DNA of 64,000 nt from Brassica napus (Eukaryota; Streptophyta; Magnoliopsida; Brassicales; Brassicaceae), in contig NC_063452.1 of assembly GCF_020379485.1 (NCBI RefSeq), forward strand, positions 59,727,338 through 59,791,337, read 5' to 3'. This document shows, one piece after another, positions 48,024-61,257 of this stretch (the stretch's first letter is position 1; the number at the start of each line of letters is the position of its first letter). A program made the translations under genes and the position numbers. The notes beneath the pieces were generated by a model, which was given only the letters and a program-made list of their open reading frames with translations, was not told the origin of the DNA and did no database searches.

Positions 48024-51000
48024 ATGGCTCGATTTCAATTCATCGTCTTCTTCTTCTTCGTATCGGTTGCGGTTTTCGCCGTAAACCCTAGCTCAAGCTA
48101 TCGATTCGCCATCGTGGAGCCTAATTCGGGTTTTAACTCGGGTTTGGATCCGGATTCGGAGTCGCTGCTTTTCCACCAGGATTACTCCCCGCCAGCTCCG
48201 CCACCGCCGCCTCCGCACGGACCCTCGGTATCTTGCACCGACGATCTAGGCGGCGTCGGGCTTTTGGATACTACTTGTAAGATCGTAGCTGATTTGAATC
48301 TTACTAAAGATGTGTATATAGCTGGGAAGGGCAATTTCATCATCTTACCTGGTGTTAAGTTTCACTGCGCGATCCCCGGATGCTCCATAGCTATCAACGT
48401 CTCTGGGAACTTCTCTCTAGGCGCGGCGTCTACGATCGTCGCCGGGACGTTTGAGCTTTCGGCTGGTAACGCTAGCTTTGCCGGTGGATCGGCAGTGAAC
48501 ACGACGGGTTTAGCTGGGAGCCCTCCGTCGCAGACTAGCGGGACGCCGCAGGGGATTGATGGGGCTGGTGGTGGGCATGGTGGTAGAGGGGCTTGCTGTT
48601 TGACTGACACTAGGAAGCTTCCGGAGGATGTGTGGGGAGGTGATGCGTACTCGTGGTCGACTCTGAGTAAGCCGTGGAGCTATGGTAGTAAAGGAGGGTC
48701 GACGAGCAGGGAGATTGATTATGGAGGAGGGGGTGGAGGGAGAGTGAAAATGAATATTACGCAGTTTTTGGATGTTAATGGGAGTCTTTTGGCAGAGGGA
48801 GGTTATGGAGGAGCCAAAGGCGGTGGTGGGTCTGGTGGCAGCATCTTCATCACGGCATATAAGATGTAATGAGATCTAGTTTCCAGTCTCTCTTTTACTA
48901 GCTGTTGCTTTGATTTACACGGATTTTAAGTGTTTCTTGGTAAATTGATCTCAGCTATCATCTTATGCTTTGCTTTTATCATAAATGCAGGACTGGAATC
49001 GGAAAGATTAGTGCATGTGGTGGGAGTGGCTACGGTGGTGGGGGTGGTGGAAGAGTATCTGTCGATATTTTTAGTAGGCATGATGACCCAAAGATCTTTG
49101 TGCATGGTTAGTTTCTCTTCCTTAAGAGGGCCACTGTTTCTTTCTGGACCTCGTAATAATATCCACACTTCCAGAACTTGTAACTCTTGCGAAATTGATC
49201 GGGTATTAAAGTATGAACCCTTAAATTCAATGACATAATTCCATTCTCTCAGCTGATTAATTATCACAGCAAAATTCTTCATTCTGATTTTACTTGGTTA
49301 CTTTGCTAACATCTGCACATATTGTATATTCTTATAGTTTTTATTTATGTTTTGAGTGAGTTATTTTAATACATACTTTCTTAACATCTTCAATCATGTA
49401 AACTAATTTCATTCTCCTACATGCAGGCGGATACAGTATCGGGTGTCCAGATAACTCAGGTGCTGCTGGCACCCTATACGATGCTGTTCCCCGAAGTCTT
49501 TTCGTTAGCAACTACAATCTGACGACAGACACTTATACGCTTCTCTTAGAATTCCCCTTCCAGCCTCGTTGGACCAATATTTATATTCAGGACAAAGCGC
49601 GAGCAACTTGTCCTCTGCTATGGAGTCGTGTCCAGGTATTTAGAAAATGAATTTCCAGTACATGGGCTTTGTAGGCCAACTGTTTGATCAACTTTTGCAG
49701 TTTTGATGCTAGGACTATTTGTTATCTCATATAAAAATGATTTTTTTTTCTGCAACTCATTTGTCTATTCTCTACATTTTTTTTTTCTCCTCTACATTTT
49801 TTTGTTGCTTCTGTATATGCATATTTAGGTTTTCAGTGAATTTTCCACATCTCAGCATATTATTTTGCTTTGGCTTATGCCATTACCGCTAACCCAATTC
49901 TTAAAGATGTAGTACTCAAGCAGAATTCATTATGTAGGTTCAAGGACAAATTAGTTTGTTGTGTGGTGGTGTTTTGAGCTTCGGATTGTCTCATTATGGC
50001 ACATCAGTATTTGAGTTACTGGCCGAAGAACTCTTAATGAGTGATTCCATTATCAAGGTCAGTCTTATCTTGTTCTCCACCTTTTCCGAAATTCGGATGC
50101 AACAACATTGTGTCTGTTTGAGCTAGATATGTATAATTCTGTTTTGTTAATATGTCTTTCATTCTTGGTTTACTTGGCCTGGCCATTCTGCATATCCTAG
50201 ATTTTATTTTGGTATTCATGTAAATTTGTTCGTCATGCTTTGTGTTTATTGGTACGACCAGGTTTATGGGGCATTAAGTATGTCTGTCAAGATGTTCTTG
50301 ATGTGGAATTCAGAATTGCATATAGATGGAGGAGGGGGAGATACAACTGTTTCGACTTCCACACTTGAGGCTAGCAATTTATTCGTTCTTAGGGTACTCA
50401 CAAATTCATGTCATTGTTTTCCTCCTAGTAACTTTATTACATGCCGTTGCATCTAATTTGTTTGTATGACCTCTCATTCTAAATATAGGAATCATCTGTG
50501 ATTCGCTCAAATGCAAATCTTTTTGTCCATGGACAAGGTCTCTTGAATCTAACTGGACCAGGGGATTCAATTGAAGCACAGCGGCTTGTTTTGTCACTGT
50601 TTTACCGGATTTATGTAAGAGGTTTCCGTCTGTTTGTTTTAGTGACATTCCTGCATTCTATGACTATTTTGTGCAGATGCAAAGATAGTTGGTGTTTATA
50701 GCTACGAAAATGTGATAAAACTAGCATAATTTGACAATCGGTCTCCTTTAACGGCCATATTGGCTTTTAAATAATAGATATAGAAAGGTACTTGATTTGT
50801 CCGTCCAGAAGATAACAACTTCTTTCTTTTTTCCCCTGGAAATTGAAGGTTGGGCCTGGATCTATTTTGCGTGGTCCTCTGCAGAATGCATCCCGAGATG
50901 CTGTGTAAGTGTGAAGGAAAATGCCACATTTTTTAATTCCATATTCTTCTGAGATAAAATCAGCTAACACTAATCGAGTTCACATCCTTTGCAGTACACC

Positions 51001-54000
51001 AAAGCTATATTGTGATCGGCAAGATTGCCCCTATGAACTACTGAATCCTCCAGAGGATTGCAATGTCAATTCGTCTCTGTCCTTCACTCTACAGGTACTT
51101 CTGCCGTACTTAAACCAGCATGCTCTGGCATGAAAATTCTGATATCTTTTCTTTCTTTCAGCATGGAAATTCTGATAACTTTTCTTTCTTTCTAGATATG
51201 CCGAGTTGAGGATATTATCGTCGAAGGTTTCATCAAAGGATCAGTAGTTCATTTCCACCGTGCAAAAACAGTAACCCTTGAATCCTCTGGAGAGATTAGT
51301 GCTAGTGGAATGGGTAAACAATAAGCTATTTTCTTTTTGGATTTTGTTTTGATCGCGCATTCTACTTATACATTTCGTATGGGCATGTCCTTGGCTTTCT
51401 CCCCCACTATAAGTTTAAGGCGCTACTACGCATTTTGCATAGGGAGAAAGAAGAGATGTTCTTATGTTTTTGTATTGTATTTCTTAGCATCATAAATATG
51501 CAATTGTTTTGTGTGTGTCACAGGTTGTAGAGGTGGTGTAGGTGAAGGTAAATTGCTTGGAAATGGCATTGGTAGTGGTGGTGGGCATGGCGGTAAAGGG
51601 GGCCGTGTATGTTACAATAACAGCTGTGTTGAAGGTGGAATTACGTATGGAGATGCAGATCTCCCTTGTGAGCTTGGCAGTGGAAGCGGTGATTATAGCC
51701 CGGATTATTCATCTGCTGGTGGTGGTATTGTAGGTATGAAATGTCAAGAGTTTTTGATGATTCTGGAGTTCTATTTAACACGAGATTAGGTTGTGTCTTC
51801 ATAGGACTTGATATAGAGTGTATGATGTAGACTACTGATTATTCGTACGTGTGCCAAATATTTGACTAATTCTATTTCTTTTATTATGATAAGTTTATAA
51901 TTTATAGCCTGTTAACATTATAGGACCTTGTCATCGTTTAGCCAATACACTACTGTGCATGCTGTGATTGCCATGAAAGCTTATTTCTTTCAAGATAATA
52001 CTGTTTAACCTGTTCTTTTCTTTCGTTTGAATCTGGTCAGTGATTGGTTCACGGGAGCAGCCTCTATCTGGATTATCACTTGAAGGCTCAATCAAGGCTG
52101 ATGGAGAAAGTGTCAAACGTTTGAGCAGAGATGAAAATGGTTCTGTTGTAGCACCTGGTGGTGGTTCTGGTGGAACAGTTCTTTTGTTTCTGCGTTATCT
52201 TATTCTGGGAGAGTCGTCTCTTCTCTCAACTGGCGGTGGGTCAGGCAGTCCTGTTGGTGGTGGTGGTGGCGGAGGTGGGAGGATTCATTTTCATTGGTCT
52301 AACATTCCCACTGGAGACATATACCAGCCTATTGCTAGTGTGAAAGGGATAATCCATGCACGGTCTGGCCTTTAAATACCTGTGCATTTCCCATTTCTTT
52401 GCTATTGTTTGATATTATTTTCCAGCATGTCCCACTAACATTGTTTCTCTTTGTAATTGTAGGGGGGGAGCGGCATTAGATGATGAATTTTCTGGCAAAA
52501 ATGGCACAGTAACTGGAAGGCCTTGTCCAAAAGGACTCCACGGTATATTTTGCAAGGTTAGGAAAACTTAGTTCAACGTTTTCTGCTGCTACATAATATC
52601 ATGGGTGGAAATTTTCTATTTGCCTTTTGTTCGCTTATCACGATTGAGTTGTTATTGTAGTTTATCTAAGCTCGTTAGATTCCCAATTCCTACTTTTCTT
52701 CAGGAGTGTCCATCTGGTACATTCAAGAATGTTACTGGATCTGACACGACTCTTTGCCGTCCTTGTCCCGTTGATGAGCTTCCAACTCGTGCTGTCTATG
52801 TTCCAGTTCGAGGTACAAATAGCATTCGCATATATCTTGAGCTCTTGTGTATTATATTTGTGCTATAAATTTCCTCGTTGACAAGTTTTGTTTCGGGTTC
52901 AGTTGCCAACCCGAAATCTGTATTTTCCCTCGATAATGAATATACGTGTGGTTCATAAAGAACTGTTTGTTTAAGTTGGCTATGATCTTGTTTTATTATT
53001 ATTCATTTACCTGTATCAAGTATAAACCTTGGAATCTTCTATGCTTAATAACAGGTGGTGTTTCTGAGACACCATGTCCATATCGATGCATATCGGAAAG
53101 GTATCATATGCCACACTGTTACACCGCTCTGGAGGAGTTAATTTACACATTTGGTGGGCCTTGGTTGTTTGGTCTTCTTCTGATGGGTCTCCTCATCCTC
53201 TTAGCACTTGTACTTAGTGTTGCAAGAATGAAATTTGTTGGAGTTGATGATTTACCTGGCCCAGCTCCCACACATCATGGCTCTCAAATTGATCATTCCT
53301 TCCCTTTCCTTGAATCACTAAATGAGGTTAGATGATTTTCTTTGTCTTGTAACATTAGATCCAAAAACTGTTTATTTGTCTTTACTTTCTGCGAAGCAAA
53401 TGAAGAATGATGTATGTATTTTCTGATTTGTCACTCCAAATGCAACTAGTGTATGGCTAGCATACATGACTGAGTGAAATAACCTGCCAAATTCTCCTTA
53501 TATTACAGACTTTACAATGTTATGTTGTATATAATGTTATTTCTTTTTTTAGGTCTTGGAAACAAATAGAGCAGAGCAATCGCAGAGTCATGTGCATAGA
53601 ATGTATTTTATGGGTCCTAATACATTCAGTGAGCCATGGCATCTCTCGCATATTCCCCCGGAAGAAATAAAAGAGATAGTGTTAGTTGTTTCTTGTTTTA
53701 TCTCCAAGCTGATTGGAATTGTGTCTCATTGTTTTTTCTATAGTTATCTAACAAGTTGTCTGGGCTCTGAAATGTCCTCATATGATTTTGGAATCTTTAG
53801 ATATGAGGCTGCATTTAACACGTTTGTGGACGAAATCAACTCTATAGCTGCATATCAGTGGTGGGAAGGTGCAATATATAGTATTCTTTCAGTGGTTGCA
53901 TATCCGCTTGCGTGGTCTTGGCAGCAATGGCGGCGGAAGTTAAAATTGCAAAAATTGCGTGAGTTTGTACGTTCAGAATATGATCATTCCTGTTTACGCT

Positions 54001-56007
54001 CCTGTCGCTCCCGGGCTTTATACGAGGGTCTGAAGGTGATTTCTTGATGATTTAATCTCATAATCACTCAATGGACTACATAGTTTCAGAGTATCTGATT
54101 CGTTTTACAAGGATTTGTTGTTTTAAGCTTTAGTGTATATTTTTTTCTTCTAAATATAGGTAGCTGCCACCTCCGATTTGATGCTTGCATATCTGGATTT
54201 CTTCCTTGGTGGGGATGAAAAAAGGACAGACCTTCCACCTCGGCTTCACCAAAGGTTTCCAATGCCCATATTGTTTGGTGGTGATGGCAGTTACATGGCT
54301 CCTTTCTCACTTCAAAATGACAATATTCTTACTAGTCTGATGAATCAGGTTGGTTCCTTTCTTCCTTAGTTAACGAGAAGCAGTTTCAGCAGCCATTTTA
54401 GAGGTTTTATTGATCTTTGTCATTGTTTTATTTTCTCAGCTCGTTGCTCCGACTACTTGGTACAGACTGGTGGCTGGTGTAAATGCTCAATTACGCCTTG
54501 TTCGCCGTGGGCGTCTGAGATCAACGTTTCATTCTGTTCTGAGATGGCTAGAAACTCATGCGAACCCCGCTCTAGAAACACATGGCATACGGGTTGATCT
54601 GGCCTGGTTCCAGACTACAGCTTGTGGTTACTGCCAATATGGTCTCTTGATTCATGCTGCTGAGGATTCTGAACCAACGTCACCTCAGTGTGTCGGTGAA
54701 ACAGCATGGACTGAGATCCAGCCACGGTATATAAATGATAAATTGCATCCTTTCGTCGGGTTCATTCGTAGTTACAATAGACATAATTTATGAACTGAGC
54801 AATCTAGATAAATCAGATGATCACTTTAGAAGTTTAAGGCTTTTTTGTGATCTCACACTTCAGCATGTGTTCGTTATGCACTTCCTTTTAGCTATGCGGA
54901 GTTATGATGTCTTTTTCTTCTGACTTTTAGTTATGGCGTGGGTGCACACAAAGAGAATTCTCCGGCACGTTTAAGAGAGAGTATGCTCTACAACCAAAAC
55001 CACACAAACACTGAGGATTATGCTACACGCAGAAAGAACTATGCAGGGATAATCGACGGTGACAGCTTACCGAGTCTCAAAGAGAAGAGAGACATGTTTT
55101 TTATTCTCTCTTTCTTAATTCACAACACTAAACCTGTGGGCCACCAGGTACATCTCCAATCCAAATTCTTATAATATGAATGTCTTCTTCTATATTGTGC
55201 TGTCCAACTTTTCAATAACTCTTCCCTCTGTTATATCCTATGATACTGCAGGATATGGTTGGCTTAGTTATTTCGATGTTACTTTTAGGAGATTTTAGTC
55301 TAGTCTTGCTCACGCTGCTCCAGCTGTATTCGATTTCTATGGTGGATGTACTGTTGGCTTTGTTTATATTACCTCTCGGCTTGCTTTTGCCATTCCCCGC
55401 TGGAATCAATGCCTTATTCAGTCATGGACCCAGACGCTCTGCTGGGTTAGCACGCGTTTACGCTTTGTGGAACTACATGTCCTTGGTCAATGTGGTAAGT
55501 ACTCTTTTTTTTTTTTTTGGTTGAAAACTTGTTTTGTTTTAAAATGCAATGTGAACTGCATGTTCATGTCACATGAGGATGAATTTTTTAACAGTTGAAA
55601 CTATGACTGTTGATTCTATGGGAAGATGTTGCAATGTCTCACGTTACCTGACAAGTTTTGGTTGTGTGACAGTTTGTTGCTTTTCTCTGCGGATATGTTC
55701 ATTATCACAGCGAATCATCAGCAAGCAAGAAAATCCCGTTTCAGCCGTGGAATATAAACATGTAAGTTTTACTACAATGGAAAGTAATACTTCGTGGCAA
55801 TCTTATGTTTCGGTCTATTGGGTTTTTGATGTGTGTGTGGTTTTTGGGTGGGGATGCAGGGGTGAAAGTGAATGGTGGATATTTCCAGCGGGACTGGTCG
55901 TGTGTAAGATAATGCAGTCGCAGCTCATAAATAGACATGTAGCAAACCTGGAGATACAAGACCGCTCGTTGTACAGTAAGGATTTTGAGCTGTTTTGGCA
56001 GTCGTGA
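48024..56007 (+). CDS. Large glycine-rich membrane protein (At5g11700-like; 22 exons, about 1453 aa)
   Basis: Exons: 48024-48865, 48991-49106, 49427-49635, 49938-50057, 50262-50393, 50489-50614, 50849-50904, 50995-51094, 51196-51313, 51524-51733, 52041-52362, 52463-52556, 52704-52812, 53055-53326, 53553-53680, 53801-54035, 54160-54348, 54440-54726, 54931-55147, 55252-55494, 55673-55761 and 55860-56007; total 4362 nt, in frame. A signal peptide (FIVFFFFVSVAVFAV) is followed by a Pro run and a long beta-rich extracellular part with Gly-rich loops (GGGGGGRVKM, GGSGYGGGGGGRVSV, GGGHGGKGGRVC). A Cys-rich segment (CPSGTFKNVTGSDTTLCRPC) gave rise to the 'ephrin receptor-like' label. One strong helix (WLFGLLLMGLLILLALVLSV) leads to a large cytosolic part, and further hydrophobic helices lie near the end (MVGLVISMLLLGDFSLVLL). 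No kinase domain exists. Function is unknown; a cell-surface or wall role is inference. Confidence 0.85.
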
Positions 56008-57556
56008 CAAAGTCTTGTCAGGTAATTTTTATGAGAACAATTGAAAAAAGCTTTGTCCCAGTTTGCTTTTTTTCTTTCTCTTGTTGTAATTCTATTACTC
56101 TATAGGTGAATAGAATTAGGGATACAATAGAGAAGGAACTCTGTCATGGGACAAAGAAAGTAAAGAAAACAAGTTTATTTGATGGTAGATTATAATTAGA
56201 GGGATTTGTTTTTCTTTTGTTTCCAATGGATGGTCGTATTGGTTTTGATTATTCTTAAGGTTGTGTATGTAAATAAGTGAGAAACCCATTCTCTATCTAC
56301 TTGGCACTGTGTTTCTTATTTCTGCCTAGAGCTGCAAACCGGACGAGTCCATGTCCATTAGTCCATATACATTAGTCCATATCCATTTGTCCATTTATTG
56401 TTTGCGTACATAAAGTGACCATGTCTATTAAGAACCATATCCATTAAGGACCATACCCACTAACACCCATATTTTCATGGGCTGCCATGGAGTCCATAAT
56501 GACCATATAAGAAATTTTAAATTTTAATTTATAAGCCTACAATTATATATACAAATTCATAAAATTAAAATTCATCCATAAATTCAAAAATACAACAATA
56601 AATAAGTTCATAAGTGAAGAAATTCTGCCTCAGAGTAGGCTTCTTCACTTGAATTATTGTTCTTTGGTGTATATTGACAAAGTAATGGATTTTGGGATCT
56701 TAATTTTTTTTTTTAATTTGGAGAAGTTGACTTCTGACTTTTGAGAGAAGGAACGTAGCCAAGTAAACCATTACTCCCGCCGTGACCTAATTACAACGAC
56801 GTTATGAGACTAAACATATAGCGTTATGAAGTCGACCAAATTGGTTCCTCCATGGTCATTTTCCCTAAAAATTTACATATTTTTAAAATGGGTGTCACCA
56901 AGAGCTCTTAATTAAGAGGTTGTGGAATTAAATTAACTTAATTAAAGACACAAAGATTCCTTGTCGTTAAAGTTATCACAATCCAACTACAGAATGATCT
57001 CACCAAGAAAATCCGAGTCGAAGAGTATTAATGCCTTTCACTTGATAAACCATCACGTGCATGAGTTAGGACAGAGAGCAGATTTCTTCCATAGCTCATT
57101 ACCAAATGCATATGTTACCAGTAGAACTAGGTAATATTTTCAGTAACTATTGGTCCTTACAAGAATTAACTCTTCTTTTTTAAACTCTTCTCTGGCCCAA
57201 ATCTCATGTTTTATTGGTTTCACATCATGACCGGTTCTGATTTATGCATCCTTGTCAAGTATGGACCGTCAAGTATAGCATTGTTTATTTTGATAAGATT
57301 TTTTTCATATTAAACTACATTTTTGATAAAAAAAACTACGTTAAACTACATATTTCATAAATTATTTTGATTTGATAACATAGAAATATGCACATGATGC
57401 AAAGATCCGCCCCCTAACTAATGAAATAAAATCTTTATAAACTTTTAAAACACCGCATTAATAATAGATCAAATAGATATAATAAAATTTTAATACTTAA
57501 ACATGAACATAAAATCTCAATTATTTATTAAAAAGCCAAAACACTGTTCTATAAGC
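56008..57556. other. Intergenic region with CCAT-rich repeat
   Basis: This follows the 3'UTR of the glycine-rich gene. Bases about 56335-56510 contain many variants of a CCATATCCATTA motif and a palindromic CATGGGCTGCCATGG-like core, so they probably belong to an old repeat. The remainder is AT-rich and shows no gene. Confidence 0.5.
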
Positions 57557-59887
57557 TTATATTCCACAAGAATCTCCTCCAGGTCCGCCATATGTGAACA
57601 AATTAGATTCTTTGAAGAAAATTCGTTTCTTTCCATCTTTTAATCCATAACATTTGTTGTTGTCTAATAGCTTCTCTAGCTTATATTTGCGACTAGCCAT
57701 GAAATTATATTTAGTGTCTACAATGAGGAGGTTTTTAACACGTGCGGATTCATCTTCCTTTTGAGTTGGCAGATGACCATTGCCCATTGGTGGACTAATA
57801 CCAGAAGTGGAAGTTTGGACTACTCCCGTGACTCCAACCATATCCACACTACGACCTATAATATCGAATAATTCTTTTGGCCAATAACCAATATTTATAT
57901 CCTTTTTATTGGCTCTTATGAGTATTGTCCACCAATGTCCGGTTGCATAATCCTTTAATAAATGATAAAAACAATATGCACATTAGGTTTGTATAATATT
58001 GTTCAAGAAAATGTTACTAGAAAAGTATAAATACTACCTGTGAAATACTAGGGTTAACAGCCCTATCTCCTTTCCGGGGATAAGGAAAAGGAACAGATAA
58101 CGGATCAGTTGTTGACACTTGAATAAAACCAGGACATATTGTATTATAACATCCTGCTCCATTGGCACCCTATCAATATTCAGTTTATTATATCAGTACA
58201 GTCTAGATAAAAATTGAAAATTTATGTATATCAAAAAGACAAAATTACAAATACAGACTAAAAGAATAACTAAATAAGTATTAAAATATGTCTGAGACAA
58301 AATTATGGTTATATTTTAAAATACAATATAAAACATTTTATGTAATTTTACTATGCATATTTATATTATTTTAAATGGTTTGTTTAGAAAAATAAGATTT
58401 AAAATTATAAAAATGTGAGATTTTAACTATATTTATAACAAGAGAAAAAAATCGTATTATTTTAGTTCTTATTTTTAACTATCCTTTTACATTTTAATGA
58501 AACAACTTTAAAAACAGAAGATTGATATTTATATGTTTCACTTATACTGTATATAAAATACAATAATCATATTTTAATAACACGCCATGGTTTAGCATAA
58601 TTTTCTTTTAACTAAAAAAATTATGATTATTTTTTTATGTTTCAGCTAATGTACCTTCCAAAACCCGTAACTCCAGGTGCGTCCATCATCAAATAAACTT
58701 GGATTTACCTATTTGTCAAACTATATTTTGTTAAGCAAACCTATATAAAACTAAATTAAAAATGCATCAACGTTAATTTACCATCCAACCGGTTTGGATA
58801 AAATTAGTTTTCTTGTTGTATCCACTGCCAACATATATATTAGCATATGAAGCTTGGTCCCTACTAATATTCAAATCATGCACACTCATCCAAGCTGCTA
58901 AACCATGGTAAGGACCTTCATCTTGTGATCTAACTCCAGCAATCTTTAAATTCCGAAAGTTACATCATATGATTTTTCAAGATATACATATTTATGACAC
59001 AAATCATTCAGTGACTTACATGTGTTCCTGGACTATCTTCTGTGAGTGGGTTGAAGTGTTTCTCAGCCCAATACTTAGCATTTGCGACATATTCTTTTGT
59101 ATTTTTCAGTATAGGTACTGTTCCATTTGGACAGTTGATGCTTATTCTATTTTCAATTTTACTTTTTATTTGCTTTTTTAGTTTCCAGCTTGAAAAAGAT
59201 GGTTCCATCTATTTCAAATTATATGGTTACATATAATGTAAAGTGAGATTTATATATTATCTAATACTATACCAAACATAAGATATTTTTTTCTTGAAAA
59301 AATCATCTTTCCTTTATTGATTAAAAAAAAAAACTCAGATAGAAAATCAAAATTTAACAAAAGTGTAGTAAGAGTAGTTGATAAATAATTTCAGTTTTAT
59401 GTTTAACTACTTTATAAATATATATTCATGAGAGAAAGGTAAAAAACAAACTAAGACTAGTAACAAAGAAAAATTGGATTGTTAGCAACAACAAAAATTG
59501 ATTGTAGTCACACAGTCATTCATCAATTTTACTCCGCTGAATCAATAAAGTAAGCATTGTTTAAAATTCAACAAAGCATATAATATTGAGGAAAGAATAC
59601 CTGAATTTTATGGTTTTTGAGTAGTGGATGGCTTAATGACGGTTGTTTATATATATCCACACAATCATATATAATCTTCTCGTTTAGCTATAAAAACATA
59701 TTTGGAATTAATACCAGAAAATAATCTACATAAATCAGTTTAAAACTTGGATGTGTATAAATACATATTTCTTATTATTATTTTCAACTACCTTAAATGA
59801 TTTCACATTTCTGACACTTTCTATAGATTGAACCAGAGAAACTATGAATATGAATATGAATGTGACGAGTTTGAAAAAGAAATTCAT
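57557..59887 (-). pseudogene. Neprosin-domain (DUF239/DUF4409) secreted protein gene with a 2-bp frameshift
   Basis: Seven exons can be traced: 59887-59792, 59687-59601, 59208-59020, 58943-58782, 58710-58655, 58169-58038 and 57952-57557. Exon 1 encodes a Phe/Ile-rich signal peptide (MNFFFKLVTFIFIFIVSLVQS). The propeptide part has CVDIYKQPSLSHPLLKNH. The neprosin domain follows, with WAEKHFNPL, GPYHGLAAWMSVHDLN, SYANIYVGSGY, TIQTGWM-type sequence, GCYNTICPGFIQVS, HWWTILIR, IGYWPKELF and a C-terminal YGGPGGDSCGI. Exon 5 has two extra bases (GC at the 58680/58681 region, CGCGCACC instead of CGCACC), which shifts the frame so that it no longer joins exon 6. The other six exons are open and well spliced. 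Neprosins are glutamic prolyl endopeptidases; most Brassicaceae relatives are uncharacterised. A sequencing error would make this an intact gene of about 372 aa. Confidence 0.75.
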
Positions 59888-60512
59888 ATCAATATGAATG
59901 TGAACAAATATTTTCTTTTTGTTGAATACACCTCCAAATATTTAGGTATTTATAATAGTAAAGGTGATAAATCTATGTTCCTTCCTGGTTTTCAAGTTTT
60001 TTTATTTTATTTAATGGTTTTTATGAATAATCATTATAAATAAACACACAATTTCAATTTTCCATATTGTTTCAGTGGGTTTTTTTTATACATTGGTTCA
60101 AATGGATATTTTATTATGATACAAATATCACACACTTAAATGTTCTAATTTGGATTTTCATAAAAAAAATTCTATTTAATACTAATTTCAATAATTTACC
60201 TGAGTTTTATACACCTAAAATAAATACATATCCCTCTTTATTAGTCCATTTTAACTTTTTAATAAAAAATAATTAATACTCTGAGATCTTATCTATAATA
60301 AATTGAATATGCATATTATTTTTAAAAATGTGTATGTTGTATTAATTGTTGACACACAGCAACATAAGTATCAAAAATCCAACACACACATATATATATA
60401 TATTGCTTTTATAGGAAATTTAGTATACATATTGATCTGCTTAAAGACACCTTTGGTTTAGTTACCGAAGTTCATTTTTAAACAGGCATACAAAAGAGAA
60501 GGAACTCTGATT
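59888..60512. other. AT-rich promoter-side region of the neprosin gene
   Basis: Very AT-rich DNA with no recognisable gene. A run of TATATATATA occurs near 60391. Bases near 60486-60512 resemble the 3' flank of the glycine-rich gene. Confidence 0.5.
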
Positions 60513-60517
60513 GCCAA

Positions 60518-61084
60518 TGTTGGGATTTATTAAATCCATGTTCAACTCTATATTATCCGATTAGTACGATATTGTCCACTTTGGGCCTAATTGGCTGGCC
60601 CTCATAGATTTACTTTTGGTTTACATCCCAAAAGACCTCGTACTATTAGAGTTAGAAATCTCTTTATATATTAGACACTTTTTGCTAATTATCCAATGTG
60701 AGACTTAGTTTGTTATCTCACATTCTCCCATTCAAACTAAGGATCACATTCATCTCATGCTCCACAACTGACTTCCAGAATCTTTTGAGTTGATCTCTGC
60801 CACACACCTCTCAGTCCTAACTCATAGGATACCATTCATCTCTCGAAGGGTATATTGGTCTTTTGCAGATTTCTCGTCAACCGCTCTGATACCAATTGTT
60901 GGGATTTATTAAATTCATGTTCAACTCTATATTATCCGATTAGTACGATACTGTCCACTTTGGACCTAATTGGCTGGTCCGCATGGATTTAGTTTTGGTT
61001 TCCATCCCAAAAGGCCTCGTACTATTAGAATTAGACATGTTTTTGTCTAATTCTCCAATATGAGACTTAGTTAGTTATCTCACG
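60518..61084 (-). mobile_element. TRIM (terminal-repeat retrotransposon in miniature), 567 bp
   Basis: Two similar LTRs (60518-60722, 205 bp; 60897-61084, 188 bp) flank a 174-bp internal region without coding capacity. On the plus strand both start TGTTGGGATTTATTAAAT and end near GTTATCTCAC; on the element's strand they start TGTGAG and end CCCAACA. The sequence TGGTATCAGAGC on the minus strand at 60883-60894 is an initiator tRNA-Met primer-binding site next to the 5' LTR. A purine tract (ATGGGAGAA) precedes the 3' LTR. GCCAA is duplicated exactly on both sides (60513-60517, 61085-61089). The LTRs differ at several sites and by a deletion, so it is older than the gypsy element. Confidence 0.9.
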
Positions 61085-61115
61085 GCCAAGGGTAAAAAAA
61101 AAAAAGTTTATTTGA

Positions 61116-61257
61116 TAGTGGATTATAGTCAGAGGGAGAAATCTTGTGTAATATGAAAAGATCATAGTGGATTATGTGTAGATTTATAGCGGATTATAAT
61201 TAGAGGGAGAAATCTTGTGTAATCTGAAAAGATCATAGTGATTATGAATAGCATCAA
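61116..61257. repeat. Two tandem copies of a 71-bp unit
   Basis: Copies at 61116-61186 and 61187-61257 share TAGNGGATTATA, AGAGGGAGAAATCTTG and TGAAAAGATCATAGTG with a few differences. The first part also resembles 56178-56206 downstream of the glycine-rich gene. Confidence 0.8.

Noticed and set aside
53681..53800. Coding sequence through 53681-53800 of the glycine-rich gene
   Set aside because: The frame stays open, but GT-AG borders and the join IKEIV-YEAAFN fit the conserved protein; the 120-bp piece is an intron without stops.
58655..58710. Alternative splicing to repair the neprosin frame
   Set aside because: No alternative GT or AG near exon 5 or exon 6 restores the conserved GCYNTICPGF frame without removing conserved sequence.
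60883..60894. TGGTATCAGAGC as part of a tRNA gene
   Set aside because: Only the 3' acceptor complement is present, next to an LTR; there is no cloverleaf. It is a primer-binding site. The same holds at 42275-42286.
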